In this document: positions 1-8,655 of the stretch, one piece after another | Layout of the letters: every line of letters begins with the position of its first letter | How positions within the stretch are numbered: the stretch's first letter is position 1 | Assembly (NCBI RefSeq): GCF_029894425.1 | Contig: NZ_JARXYJ010000003.1 | Coordinates: 124,001 to 188,000, forward strand | Reading direction: 5' to 3' | Length of the DNA stretch: 64,000 nucleotides | Origin: Streptomyces sp. SAI-127 | Lineage (GTDB): Bacteria; Actinomycetota; Actinomycetes; Streptomycetales; Streptomycetaceae | Program-made: the position numbers and the translations under genes | Notes under the pieces: generated by a model | The model's input: only the letters and a program-made list of their open reading frames with translations | Databases searched by the model: none | What the model was told of the DNA's origin: nothing

Positions 1-659
1 GCCGCCGCCCTCGCCAACGAGGAACTCGGCCTCCTGGCACCGGAGAAGGCGGCCGCCATCGTCGCCGCCTGCCGCGAGATCCGTTCCGGCAAGCCACACG
101 ACCCGTTCATCGTCGACGTCATCCAGGGCGGCGCCGGCACCTCGACCAACATGAACGCCAACGAGGTCGCAGTCGACCAACGACATCTACCCGACGGCGG
201 TCAAGATCGCGACCGTGTTCGCGGTGCACGAGCTGCTCCGGGCGATGGCGGTGCTCCAGGACTCCTTCGCCCGCAAGGCGGTGGAGTTCCGTGACGTACT
301 GAAGATGGGGCGCGCAGCCGTCTGGCAGAGGCCATGGAACTGGTCCACGAGATCAACCTGGGCGCCACGGCCATCGGCACCGGCCTCAACGCCCCCGCCG
401 GATACGCCGAGTGCGCCCGCCGCCACCTCGCCGCGATCACGGTGCTGCCGCTGGTGACGGCTGCCAACCTGGTCGAGGCCACGCAGGACTGCGGGGCGTT
501 CGTCCAGATGTCCGGTGCTCAAGCGGATCGCCGTGAAGCTCTCCAAGGGCTGCAACGACCTGCGGTTGCTGTCGTCCGGGCCGCGCGCGGGCCTGAACGA
601 GATCAACCTGCCGCCGGTGCAGGCGGTTTCGTCCATCATGCCGGGGAAGGTCAACCCGG
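1..659 (+). pseudogene. aspA: aspartate ammonia-lyase pseudogene (5' end outside window)
   Basis: Remnant of aspartase, which interconverts L-aspartate with fumarate and ammonia; fumarase class II is the close alternative. Several frames together give family blocks in the right order: [15 protein letters not shown] near 130-173, [18 protein letters not shown] from about 174, the [19 protein letters not shown] block near 350-405, and the signature [10 protein letters not shown] near 632-659. Two blocks that normally lie between these pieces are missing, one between NEVA and QSTND and one between VLKMGR and SRLAEA. A further frameshift follows residue block VQMSG near 510. The match stops directly after the signature, where an unrelated opposite-strand fragment begins. 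The gene cannot make an active enzyme. The upstream part lies outside the window. Confidence 0.85.
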
Positions 660-935
660 CGCTTCGAGCACGAGCCGTCCGACGTGCGACGGGTACAGGT
701 GGGCGTAGACCGCGCCGAGCGCCGTTCCGTACGAGACGCCGAAGTAGTGCAGCCGCTCGTCGCCGAGGAGGTAGCGCATCAGGTCGAGGTCGCGCGCGGT
801 GTGCGAGGTGCCGATGTACGGCAGGAGCGCCCCGGAGTGCTCGGCGCAGGCGTCGGCCCCGTCGTAGCCGGTGTCGTCCGCGTTTTTGCCGCAGCGCACG
901 GGGATGGTGGGATCGCCGAGCCCGTCCGAGGGCAC
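660..935 (-). pseudogene. alpha/beta hydrolase fragment (tripeptidyl-aminopeptidase-like)
   Basis: About 90 codons of a TAP-type alpha/beta hydrolase. Visible motifs are [17 protein letters not shown] and the nucleophile elbow GVSYGT followed by VYAHLYP, all typical of secreted Streptomyces tripeptidyl aminopeptidases. Both ends are missing: there is no signal sequence or N-terminal part, and the catalytic Asp and His regions are lost where the fragment abuts the aspartase pseudogene. It is a decay product, not a small gene. Confidence 0.65.
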
Positions 936-1147
936 ATGGGTGTCGACCGTGACGGGCGGCGTGATCCCTCGTAGTGGCGCAGGCCCCCACGCTCACCCCC
1001 GCCCGCTCGGCAACCTCGCCCATCCGCGCCTGCCCTCCTCCGGCCGGGCGGCAGTTGCGGCTTGCACCTCACGTCAACGTCAGGTTTTAGAGTGACGAGC
1101 GTCGGATGAACACGTCATTCCGGCCCGTCAAAGTAAGGCAGATCATT
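936..1147. other. short gap, no intact gene
   Basis: No convincing gene. On the minus strand just below 1023 the residues GEVAERAGVSVG resemble a helix-turn-helix start, but nothing follows in frame, so I do not call a gene. The last 30 bases include an AAGGCA sequence that can serve as ribosome-binding site for the next gene. Confidence 0.4.
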
Positions 1148-2056
1148 ATGCGCGCAGCCCGGTTCCACGAATACGGCGGAGCGGAGAGCCTGGTGATCGA
1201 GCAGGCCCCCGACCCGCACCCCGGACCCGGTGAGATTCGTGTCCGCGTCGCGGCGGCCAGCGTTAATCCCATCGACTGGAAGCTGCGCTCCGGCGCCCTG
1301 CACCAGATCTTCCCCCTGGATCTGCCCGACATTCCCGGGCGCGACGGCGCCGGTGTGGTCGACGAGATCGGCGACGGGGTGCAGGGGGTGAGCATCGGCG
1401 ACCGGGTCTTCGGGTTGGGCGGCGTCACCGGCGCGACCGCGGAGCTGCTCATCCTTTCGGCCTGGGCGCACACCCCCGCCACGTGGAACGAAGAGCAGGC
1501 CGCGGGCGCCGGTCTCGCGTCCGTGACCGCGATGCGTGGGCTCGACGCGCTCGGCCCCCTCGCGGGGCGCACCCTCCTCGTCGAGGGCGCCGCCGGGGGC
1601 GTGGGCAGCGCGGCGGTCGAGATCGCCCTGGCACAAGGTGTCGGCACTGTGATCGGGACAGCCAGCGAACGCAACCACGAGTTCCTCACCTCTCTCGGCG
1701 CCGTTCCCACCACCTACGGCCCCGGCCTCGCACAGCGCCTCACCACCCTTGCTCCGCACGGCGTCGACATCGTGCTCGACACCGCGGCCTCCGGCTCCCT
1801 GGACGACCTCGTCGCGATCGCGGGCGACCCGAAGCGCGTCGCGACGGTCGCCGACCACGCGGGCGGGCAGCGCCTGGGCACGCATGTGGCCCACGCGGTG
1901 AACGACTCCACTCTCCTGTCCGCGGCGGCGGAACTGGGCGGGCAAGGCCGCTACACACCCCGTATCGAACAGGCCTACCCCCTGGAGCGGATCGCCGACG
2001 CCCACGCGCACGCCGAGCGCGGACGCACCCGAGGAAAGATCGTGATCTGCATCTGA
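1148..2056 (+). CDS. NADP-dependent MDR-family oxidoreductase (quinone oxidoreductase type)
   Basis: A 302-residue medium-chain dehydrogenase/reductase of the zinc-free quinone oxidoreductase type, predicted to reduce quinones or enones with NADPH in the cytoplasm. The N-terminal GroES-like domain has the conserved ASVNPIDWKLR and DIPGRDGAGVV blocks. The Rossmann domain begins near residue 135 and carries VEGAAGGVGSAAVEIA. The structural and catalytic zinc cysteines of alcohol dehydrogenases are absent. I prefer the ATG at 1148, which begins MRAARFHEYGG as in relatives, over the in-frame ATG at 1106. It stands alone on the + strand. Confidence 0.85.
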   Translation: MRAARFHEYGGAESLVIEQAPDPHPGPGEIRVRVAAASVNPIDWKLRSGALHQIFPLDLPDIPGRDGAGVVDEIGDGVQGVSIGDRVFGLGGVTGATAELLILSAWAHTPATWNEEQAAGAGLASVTAMRGLDALGPLAGRTLLVEGAAGGVGSAAVEIALAQGVGTVIGTASERNHEFLTSLGAVPTTYGPGLAQRLTTLAPHGVDIVLDTAASGSLDDLVAIAGDPKRVATVADHAGGQRLGTHVAHAVNDSTLLSAAAELGGQGRYTPRIEQAYPLERIADAHAHAERGRTRGKIVICI

Positions 2057-2373
2057 ACAGGCCGATCGGTATCTGAACAGGCCCACGAGGTAGGCAACTC
2101 GCAACGTGCGGGCCTGCGTGGCGAGCGTGCCCCCGATCGGTACCGGCGAGCGGGCGGTCCGGAGCGGGCCGATCTCCATGGCGCCTCGTCAAGCAGGCCG
2201 CCCCCACTCGGGCACCGCACGTGGCACATGAGCCGTCGCCCACGGGGCACCAGCCTCAGCAGCCCCGTGAGAGGGGTTCAAATACGGGTTCTCCATCGGT
2301 CGCAGCGGGGCCAGTCCGTGGACGCTTCGAGCGGTCCTACGGAAGTGCCCCGGAGCGGGGGAGACGTGCTGTG
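2057..2373. other. intergenic stretch without recognised gene
   Basis: The phrase CTGAACAGGCC occurs twice within 30 bases just after the preceding stop, but no hairpin, RNA or coding pattern stands out. Confidence 0.4.
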
Positions 2374-3545
2374 TCACCAGTCCTCCCGCTTCCAGAAGTA
2401 GTCGATGGTGTTGTTGGCGTAGCTTGACCCGGCGATGCCCACCAGAGCGCCGACCGCGGCGCCGACTCCGGCGCCGATCGCGGTTCCCACGCTGGGGACG
2501 ACGGAGCCGATGAGCGCTCCGGCAGCGGCGCCCCCTTCGGCGCCGGCTGTGACCGAGACCGAGCTGATGGCGAAGTCGGCCGACGTCTCGACGGCTGTCT
2601 CCCCCACGTCAGGGGTGGCCTGCCAGTTCGACCACCCCGTGGCAAGGACGCCGGTAACGGGCGCGTATCTGGTGACGGCCGTGATCTTGGGGATCGCGGA
2701 GCCGAATGTTCTTCCCGCGATCTGGACCTCGCCGCCCAGGTGGGTGGAGACCAACCGCAGGTTGCCGGGGCTCTTGAGGAAGGTGGCCAGACTCCGCAGC
2801 GCCCTTTCCAGTTGTTCGGGAGTGGTGTCCGGGCTTTTGAGGATCTTTTGCACCTTCCGCCACTTCTTCGCGAGCGGCGAGACTCCGCCCTCGATGGTGC
2901 TGGCGCCGGTGAGCAGGCCGTTGACCGCCGCGCAGACCCTGCCGTCATAGCCCTGTTCGCGCAGCCCGTCGACGACTTCCAACTGCCGATGATGTCGCTT
3001 CTGGAGCTGCTGCTCGAGCTGCTCAAGCCGTGGTGACCGCTGTGGTGCTCATTGCCGGAGTGGTCCATCTTCGCGATGCACGACTCGACCTCGGCCGTGC
3101 TGCCGTTGCATCCGGTATCCGGATCCTCCAGCCTCTTTCCGGTGGGGTCGCTGCCGGTGACGGGGTCGTTGCCGGCGTAGGCGTAGCCGCCGAGCTGGGT
3201 CGGGTCGGTGGCTTCCGTGATCGGGTCGGCGGACAGGAAGCGGCCGGTGGCGGGGTCGTATTCGCGCGCGCCGAGGTTCTCCAGGCTGGTCGTGGGGTCG
3301 GGGGCGCCGCCGACGTATCCCTTGTCGCCGGGCCGGGCGCTCGGGGCGGAGCCACGGGCCTGGCCGAAGCGCAGGTACTGGCGGCGGGTGACCTGGAACG
3401 TCTGGTAGTCGATGGCGAGCGTGTCGGTGCCCTGCCGGTCCGGGATGAGGTACTGGATGTCGCCGGTGCTGGACCGTTCCGCGACGATCGTGCCGCCGGC
3501 GGTGTAGTAGCGGGTGCCGGAGACTGAAGTCGGGCATCGGGAGAC
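2374..3545 (-). pseudogene. RHS-repeat toxin C-terminal remnant (frameshifted, 5'-truncated)
   Basis: The upstream part, read from about 3535 down, matches the RHS-associated core: GTRYYTAGGTIVAERSS, REYDPATGRFLSADPI, GGYAYAGNDPV. These repeats form the shell of polymorphic secreted toxins. Near 3040 the reading switches frame and continues as RLEQLEQQLQKRHHRQLEVV for about 215 further residues to the stop at 2374. This variable tail has a mixed alpha-helical part and a glycine-zipper stretch (GALIGSVVPSVGTAIGAGVG) near its end, suggesting a membrane-inserting or packing segment. I do not recognise its toxin class. The N-terminal bulk of the RHS protein is missing, so the locus is probably inactive; the 202-codon tail might still be translated from 2982. 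Confidence 0.65.
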
Positions 3546-3598
3546 CGTAGCGGTCTCCCGCTGCCGAACGTGATGCGGCCAGGCTGGGTCGCGATTGA

Positions 3599-4423
3599 TC
3601 AGGCCCGGGTCACTGGTGCCTGCAGTTCCGTCACCCAGTCGTCACGATTTTCCGGGCACTCCAGGTTGATCTCGCGGGGGTATCCCGTCGACTGGTAGTC
3701 GTTGGCGTCGATCCAGCGGGCCAGGGCCTGGGCGGTGGGGAGCACGGTGTCCATCGACCCGCGGTGCACGATGGTCGCTGCCTGGCCGAGGGACGGCAGG
3801 TCGAGGATCCGGAAAGTGCCACCGTCCTGGAGGGGGGCGGAGACCTGGACAGCGGCGTGGACGCAGATCCTGCCGCCGCCCTCCGGAGCGTCCTCGTAGT
3901 ACGCGACGCCGGGGCCCGTGGGGGTGATACCCGCCGAGCCCAGGCACCGGAACAGCTCGTCATACAGAGGCCCGATGACCGGGCCGATGTCCTCGGGCTC
4001 GAAACTCGCGGCGGTTGCGGTCAGCTCCGCCAGCCGGACGGAAGGGACCCTCTTGATGACAACGTCGTTCGTGGGCATGTGCCCCTCGCTCTCGATCGCT
4101 CGGAGCCTCGCTTCGACCTGGATCAGCCGTGCTCCTGCGGCAGCCATTGCGGTCTCCAGTTCGGCCCGCCGCAGCCGCAGCATGCCGCGCAGTTCCTCGA
4201 GGGTGACCTTCTCGTCCACGATGTCCTGGACCTGCTGGAGAGTGAATCCGAGGTCCTTGAGCGCGATGATCCGGTTGAGGCGGGCGAGCTGGGTAGCGGT
4301 GTAGTAGCGATAGCCGCTGGTGGGGTCGACGTGAGCCGGGCGCAGCAGTCCGGTCGCGTCGTAGTGACGCAGCATCCGGACCGAGACGCGGCCATGCCGG
4401 GCGAAGTCTCCGATGGTGAACAT
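3599..4423 (-). CDS. MerR-family regulator with GyrI-like effector domain
   Basis: A 274-residue regulator. The N-terminal winged helix is clear (FTIGDFARHGRVSVRMLRHY, then the MerR signature GLLRP..DPTSGYRYYT), followed by a dimerisation coiled coil to about residue 110. The C-terminal half resembles the GyrI-like/AraC effector-binding domain of BmrR-type multidrug sensors (SVRLAELTATAASFE and the acidic cavity region), so a hydrophobic drug-like ligand is likely. The start at 4423 is chosen because GGAG lies seven bases upstream and homologues begin MFTIGDFA. No target gene lies beside it: the neighbours are an RHS remnant and an IS5 remnant. Confidence 0.85.
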   Translation of the reverse strand: MFTIGDFARHGRVSVRMLRHYDATGLLRPAHVDPTSGYRYYTATQLARLNRIIALKDLGFTLQQVQDIVDEKVTLEELRGMLRLRRAELETAMAAAGARLIQVEARLRAIESEGHMPTNDVVIKRVPSVRLAELTATAASFEPEDIGPVIGPLYDELFRCLGSAGITPTGPGVAYYEDAPEGGGRICVHAAVQVSAPLQDGGTFRILDLPSLGQAATIVHRGSMDTVLPTAQALARWIDANDYQSTGYPREINLECPENRDDWVTELQAPVTRA

Positions 4424-4453
4424 GATGTCTCCGAGCTGACCGCCTGACACGGT

Positions 4454-5143
4454 GTGAGGGTCAAGAAGCTACGTGGCGGCCCGGGGCAGCGAAAACTCGG
4501 GGCTTCAGCGGCGCAGTTGGGCACCGTCGAGCGCGTCCACGACGCACTGCGGGACAGGGGGCGCGAGACGGACGGCCGCAACGCCGAGCCGAGCGCCGGC
4601 CTGATCGACTCGCAGTTCATCCGCACCGCTGACACCGTCCCCGCCGTGACCAGGGGTTTCGACGCCGGCAAGAAGGTCAAGGGTCGCAAGAGGTTCCTGG
4701 TCACCGGCACCCTCGGCCTGCTCATTGCGGTCCACGTCGTCGCCGCGAGCGTCCAGGGCCGCGACGGCGCCCGTCGACCGCTCTTGTGGGCCCGGCTCGA
4801 CCACCCGCAGATCCAGAAGTACTGGGCGGATCAGGGCTTCGCCGGCCGCCTGGTCGATTGGACTGCCCGGATCCTCGGCCGCGAGCTGGACATCGTCCGT
4901 AAAGACCCAGGCCAGCGCGGCTTCCAGGCCCAACCCAAGCGGTGGGCGATCGAGCGCACCTTTTCTTGGCTCACCGCCCACCGTCGCCTCGCCCGGGACT
5001 ACCAGACCATTCCGGCCCGGTCCGAGACCGTGATCCGCTGGGCGATGATCGGCATCATGGTCCGCAGCCTCACCCGTGGCAGTGCGGCGACGCGGCCGGG
5101 CCCGCACCCGCTCGTGCGCACCGCAGCCGGACAAGCTACCTGA
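4454..5143 (+). mobile_element. IS5-family transposase, 5'-truncated
   Basis: The C-terminal two thirds of an IS5-family DDE transposase. Visible family blocks are LIDSQFIRTADT with the first catalytic Asp, RGFDAGKKVKGRKRFLVTGT, the ADQGFAGRLVDW region, and WAIERTFSWLTAHRRLARDY with the catalytic Glu. The N-terminal DUF4096-type domain is absent, and the sequence changes character at about 4460, just after the start of the divergent MerR gene. No terminal inverted repeats are visible. It is a dead relic whose insertion probably removed the MerR gene's original neighbour. Confidence 0.8.
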
Positions 5144-5144
5144 C

Positions 5145-5546
5145 TCAGCTGAGCGGTTCGAGGACGTCGGGTGTGCCGTCCACGGCGGGACCGCAGCCTG
5201 CAGGAAGGTGTGAGGCGACGAGTTTGACGGCTTCTTCGGCGGAGTCGGCTTCGCCGACCTCCTCCCGTCCCGAGCCTCGCGGTTCATGCAGCCGCCACAC
5301 GTGAAATCGTCCACCAAAGAGGGGGAAGACCGAGGGCAGGTCCTGCGACCAAGGGAAGCGGGTGCACCGGCTGAACTGCAGCGATCCATGGCTGACCAGC
5401 GGAAACAGAGCCCGGAGGGCAGGGTTTGCGTACGCCGCCTCTACAAGGGCCTTGTCGATGAGGTTCGCGTCCATCTCGCGCACGACCTGCCACTTGGCTG
5501 CCACAGGGTCGTCTGGTGCTGTCCCGGGTATGTCCTTCTCTGCCAT
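5145..5546 (-). CDS. DUF6193-family protein
   Basis: A 133-residue soluble protein. The middle part ALVEAAYANPALRALFPLVS, then GSLQFSRCTRFPWSQDLPSVF, matches the DUF6193 family of actinomycetes, which is labelled as natural-product associated but has no established reaction. There is no signal peptide or membrane segment. The length suits a complete gene. It ends two bases after the IS5 remnant and points towards it. Function unknown. Confidence 0.65.
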   Translation of the reverse strand: MAEKDIPGTAPDDPVAAKWQVVREMDANLIDKALVEAAYANPALRALFPLVSHGSLQFSRCTRFPWSQDLPSVFPLFGGRFHVWRLHEPRGSGREEVGEADSAEEAVKLVASHLPAGCGPAVDGTPDVLEPLS

Positions 5547-5559
5547 GCTCGGACATTAG

Positions 5560-6159
5560 CTGACTCTGCAACCGCTGCTTCTTACGCCGCCGTTCGCCTT
5601 CCTCCCTGACGAGGCACTGCTTCACCACTACCTCATCGGCCTGGTCCGCGCGATCCCTCGCCCAGTCCGCCACGCCCTGATCACCTGGCGCGACACCGGA
5701 CAGATCACCATCTCCCGCCTCACCCTGCCCGACCAGCCCGCCGAACCCGCCGATACAGAGATCGCCTACGACCTGCAGACCCGCTGGGTGGACCACAGCC
5801 CCCTGCGCCGCGCCGCGCTCGCCGCCCTGCAGCACCTCCAGGACCAGGACGTCGACCTCAGCGACGTGGAACTCTCCGGCTACCGCTTGCCAACACCCAG
5901 CCGCATGGCTGGGCGCCTCGAAGAGGCCCGCTGTTGGGTGAGCTGGAAGTGGCAGCAGTACCGGTCCATCCCGTATTGCCTGGCCGACGGTGACGGCTGG
6001 CTCGAAGTTGTGGCCCCCCGCCCGCTCCCTGCACGCCCTCCTGTTCGCCCCCGGCCCCGCCCCCGCCCAGGCATAACAACCCCAAGTCGCAGCACCAGGC
6101 GGCGGGGGAGGAGGACTGACCCGGCCGAACATGCCACGGGCCCAGGGGATCAGCTATGA
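5560..6159 (+). pseudogene. unrecognised open frame without usual start
   Basis: From the stop at 5557 to about 6159 one frame stays open and reads like protein to about position 6030 (FAFLPDEALLHHYLIGLVRAI; RWVDHSPLRRAALAALQHL; WVSWKWQQYRSIPYCL). The first ATG in frame is at 5788, well inside the coding-like part, so the true N-terminus is missing or a non-standard start is used. The end is arginine- and proline-rich and looks like run-on. I do not recognise the family. Confidence 0.35.
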
Positions 6160-6233
6160 CGTCTCCGGGGCCCGGCTCGGGGGGTGCACTGTCCAACGAT
6201 CGCCGGGTTCTGGAGGGTGGGTCGGCGGCCCGG

Positions 6234-6524
6234 GGCCCCTGGCACGTAGGAGTGGAGGCGGGCGTAGGAGGTCAGCTTGGTGGCGAGCCGTTCCGGGCCC
6301 ATTGTGGCGCGGTCGACTTCCACGAATGCCCGCAGCATCGGCCCGCCATCACTGCCGACCGGGCCGCGCTGGTAGTAGAGGAGGGCGTCGGGGATGACGG
6401 CCTCGCCGTTGCCGATCGGGTGGTGGACCTCGGTCATCCAGTCCAGTGGCCGGCCCAGGTCGCCGCGTCGGCGCGCGTCCTGGAGGAAGGCAAGCGCGGT
6501 CTCGATCACCGTCAGGGCGTGGCC
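6234..6524 (-). pseudogene. replication-relaxation protein fragment
   Basis: About 97 codons matching the C-terminal half of actinobacterial replication-relaxation proteins, which are found on integrative elements and linear plasmids. The diagnostic stretch is PDALLYY followed by LRAFVEVDRATMGPERLATK and a YVPG end. The N-terminal winged-helix half is absent. The fragment marks a former integrative element or plasmid. Confidence 0.6.
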
Positions 6525-6884
6525 CACCCTGGGGCGTACGGCGGTCGGATCGGATGCTGCCCGCGGGGGCCGGCGCCCGCGCAACGCGGGCCACTCGCAG
6601 GAGAGTCGCGCACCATACGAAGCCGGGGGATCGCGGAGTGGCCTTACATGCGGGCACGGTCCAGAAAGAGGGCGACCAGTAAAGCAGTGCCGTCCGTATA
6701 TGTGCCTTGCAGGCGAACATGTCGGAAAGTGCCCATAGGCCGCCATATTTGGGCCGCCACAGACGGCGATGTAACACGGCGGCGCGTGCAAGACGCAGAA
6801 CAAGGCAGTGGTGGGTCACGGTCCAGGCTGCGTTCAGGGCCCGGGCGCCCCTGCCGACGGAACACGCGTCAGATTGGATTGCAC

Positions 6885-7238
6885 GTGAACAGCACCGACC
6901 CGGTTACCGGATACCAGACGTACGACCGGCCCCCAGAGCGCGGCCGCTCTGCGCGCAACCAGGCCGCTGCACGGCGGACAGCCCTTGTGATCTGCACAAT
7001 CGCTGACATCGCGGCCGGTTTGCTCGGCCTGTGGATCGTGCTCTACCTGCTCGATGCGAACCAGCCGAATTCATTCGTCGAGTTCGTGCGCGGAACGGCG
7101 GACTGGCTGTCCGGATGGGCACAGGACATTTTCACCATGGACACAGAGGGTCTGCGTGTTGTCCTCAATTATGGCTTGCCGGCTGTCATATATCTGCTTC
7201 TCGGCCACGACATCGCTGCCAGATTCAACCGGGTCTGA
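6885..7238 (+). CDS. small membrane protein, element-associated
   Basis: A 117-residue protein from GTG 6885. Two hydrophobic segments are visible, residues about 33-57 (TALVICTIADIAAGLLGLWI) and 93-110 (LNYGLPAVIYLLLGHDIAAR), separated by a polar loop with DANQPNSFVEFV. Related small membrane proteins occur on Streptomyces integrative elements and in chromosomal arms; no function is established. It is followed after four bases by two further short genes, so the three probably form one transcript. Confidence 0.6.
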   Translation: MNSTDPVTGYQTYDRPPERGRSARNQAAARRTALVICTIADIAAGLLGLWIVLYLLDANQPNSFVEFVRGTADWLSGWAQDIFTMDTEGLRVVLNYGLPAVIYLLLGHDIAARFNRV

Positions 7239-7242
7239 CGGA

Positions 7243-7380
7243 ATGTCGGTAACCATCGAAGACCGGCACCAGCAGAAAACGGACGGGATCCTCACTCACC
7301 GGGCGCGGCTGATGAAAGGCTCCCGGAAGACGGCCGCTGCGCGGCCCGGAGCCCAACCAGCGAAAGGAGCAGTGCGGTGA
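7243..7380 (+). CDS. very small basic protein (45 aa)
   Basis: A short frame starting four bases after the preceding stop. Its own stop overlaps the next gene's GTG start (GTGA at 7377-7380), which is the main reason to believe it is translated. The product is basic and polar (EDRHQQKTDGILTHRARLMK) with no recognised domain. Confidence 0.4.
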   Translation: MSVTIEDRHQQKTDGILTHRARLMKGSRKTAAARPGAQPAKGAVR

Positions 7381-7547
7381 CACCTACCGTCGGCGAAGGC
7401 GACCCCGTACCGATCTATGCGGACTTGGTGCGTGAACGAGGTGATGTCGTGGCGGAGGCCCAGCAGGCTGCTGAGCGCACCCAGCAGCAAGCGGCGGAAC
7501 TGCTGGGCGGACAGCACGCAGGGCAGCCGCAGCTGCCAACGGCGTAG
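7377..7547 (+). CDS. small acidic coiled-coil-like protein (56 aa)
   Basis: Begins with GTG at 7377 and has a strong AAAGGAGC ribosome-binding site about eight bases upstream. The product contains a Gln/Ala-rich helix (EAQQAAERTQQQAAELLGG), probably a short coiled coil. It overlaps the preceding small gene by four bases, so translation is likely coupled. Function unknown. Confidence 0.5.
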   Translation: MTPTVGEGDPVPIYADLVRERGDVVAEAQQAAERTQQQAAELLGGQHAGQPQLPTA

Positions 7548-7948
7548 CGAGACCGGCGTCGATGCCCCGTGCTGGCGCCGTGAGCGCGCCGGTCCGGCCG
7601 CTGCCCCCCGTCGGGCGGCCTTGGCTTTGTCCTCGCTCGCGGGCTGGGCGACGCGGTTCAGGGAACGTGTCGTAGTCCATCCGGATGCCGGTTTCCGGCA
7701 GGTGCGGTGGCGACGCGGCGCAGCTGCTCGCCGATCTTCTGGGTGAGGGTGGTGGAGCATTGCACCTTGCGTAGAAGTCGGCAGAGGCCGGGCCAGGAAC
7801 GGGCCGGGGGCGCATGAAGGTACCGAGCGGCAGGGCCGTATGCTGCAGTGGGTGAGGCGGGTGCCGCTCATGCGTCGTATCCGTCCGTGGCGACCGGGTG
7901 ACCCCTTTCCGATACCAGGTGCCCGACGAATGACCTGGAGGTTGACCG
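7548..7948. other. intergenic stretch without recognised gene
   Basis: No frame reads like protein with a credible start. A GGAGG site near its right end belongs to the next gene. Confidence 0.4.
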
Positions 7949-8593
7949 GTGATCACCCTGTCCGCAGTGGGAGGAGTGGCCCTGGTCGAGCTGGGCATGG
8001 CGCTGACCCCGGGACCGAACATGATCCACCTCGCCTCTCGCGCGATCGCCCAAGGCCGCAGGGCGGGCCTGGTCAGCCTCAGTGGGACCGCTGTGGGATT
8101 CGTGTGCTATCTGCTGGCCGCGGCTGCGGGCCTGTCTGCGTTGTTCGCCGCTGTGCCGGTGGCATTCACGGTGGTCAAGCTTGCCGGGGCCGCCTACCTG
8201 GCTTACCTGGCCTGGGGCATGCTCAAGCCCGGCGGGCGCTCGCCCTTCGCCCCGGCCCATGACCTGACTCCGGTCTCCGACGCCCGCCTGTTCTCGATGG
8301 GGCTGCTGACCAACCTGCTCAACCCCAAGATCGCTCTCCTGTATGCCGCGCTACTGCCGCAGTTCCTGGACCCGCAAGCAGGTCCGGCCTGGGGGCAACT
8401 CCTCCAGCTCGGTGGTGTGCAGATCGTCGTGGGCATCGCCGTGAACGCTCTGATCGTGCTGGGCGCAGCGCGGGTGTCGGGGTTCCTGGCCGCCCGGCCC
8501 CGCGCCATGGCCGCCCAGCGGTTCACAGCAGGCGGCCTGCTCAGCGTCTTCGCGTTGCGCACCGCCCTGTCCCGCACTGCTGTCTCCACGTGA
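7949..8593 (+). CDS. LysE/RhtB-family exporter
   Basis: A 214-residue membrane protein with six hydrophobic segments, the usual LysE length and topology. The N-terminal signature ALTPGPNMIHLASRAIAQGR is diagnostic, and NLLNPKIALLYAALLPQFL is the second conserved block. Members export amino acids or related small molecules driven by proton exchange. Start GTG 7949 has GGAGG about eight bases upstream. It converges with the LysR gene downstream and has no partner that names its substrate. Confidence 0.88.
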   Translation: MITLSAVGGVALVELGMALTPGPNMIHLASRAIAQGRRAGLVSLSGTAVGFVCYLLAAAAGLSALFAAVPVAFTVVKLAGAAYLAYLAWGMLKPGGRSPFAPAHDLTPVSDARLFSMGLLTNLLNPKIALLYAALLPQFLDPQAGPAWGQLLQLGGVQIVVGIAVNALIVLGAARVSGFLAARPRAMAAQRFTAGGLLSVFALRTALSRTAVST

Positions 8594-8655
8594 GGCCTCC
8601 GCTGCGCGGGGCAGCTGACCAGTTGGTAAGGCGGCGGCGTGACGTGATTTCAGGT

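Noticed and set aside
960..1023. Helix-turn-helix-like GEVAERAGVSVG on the minus strand
   Set aside because: No further domain follows; too short to support a gene.
1115..2179. A 354-codon frame opposite the quinone oxidoreductase
   Set aside because: Antisense shadow with no start site context.
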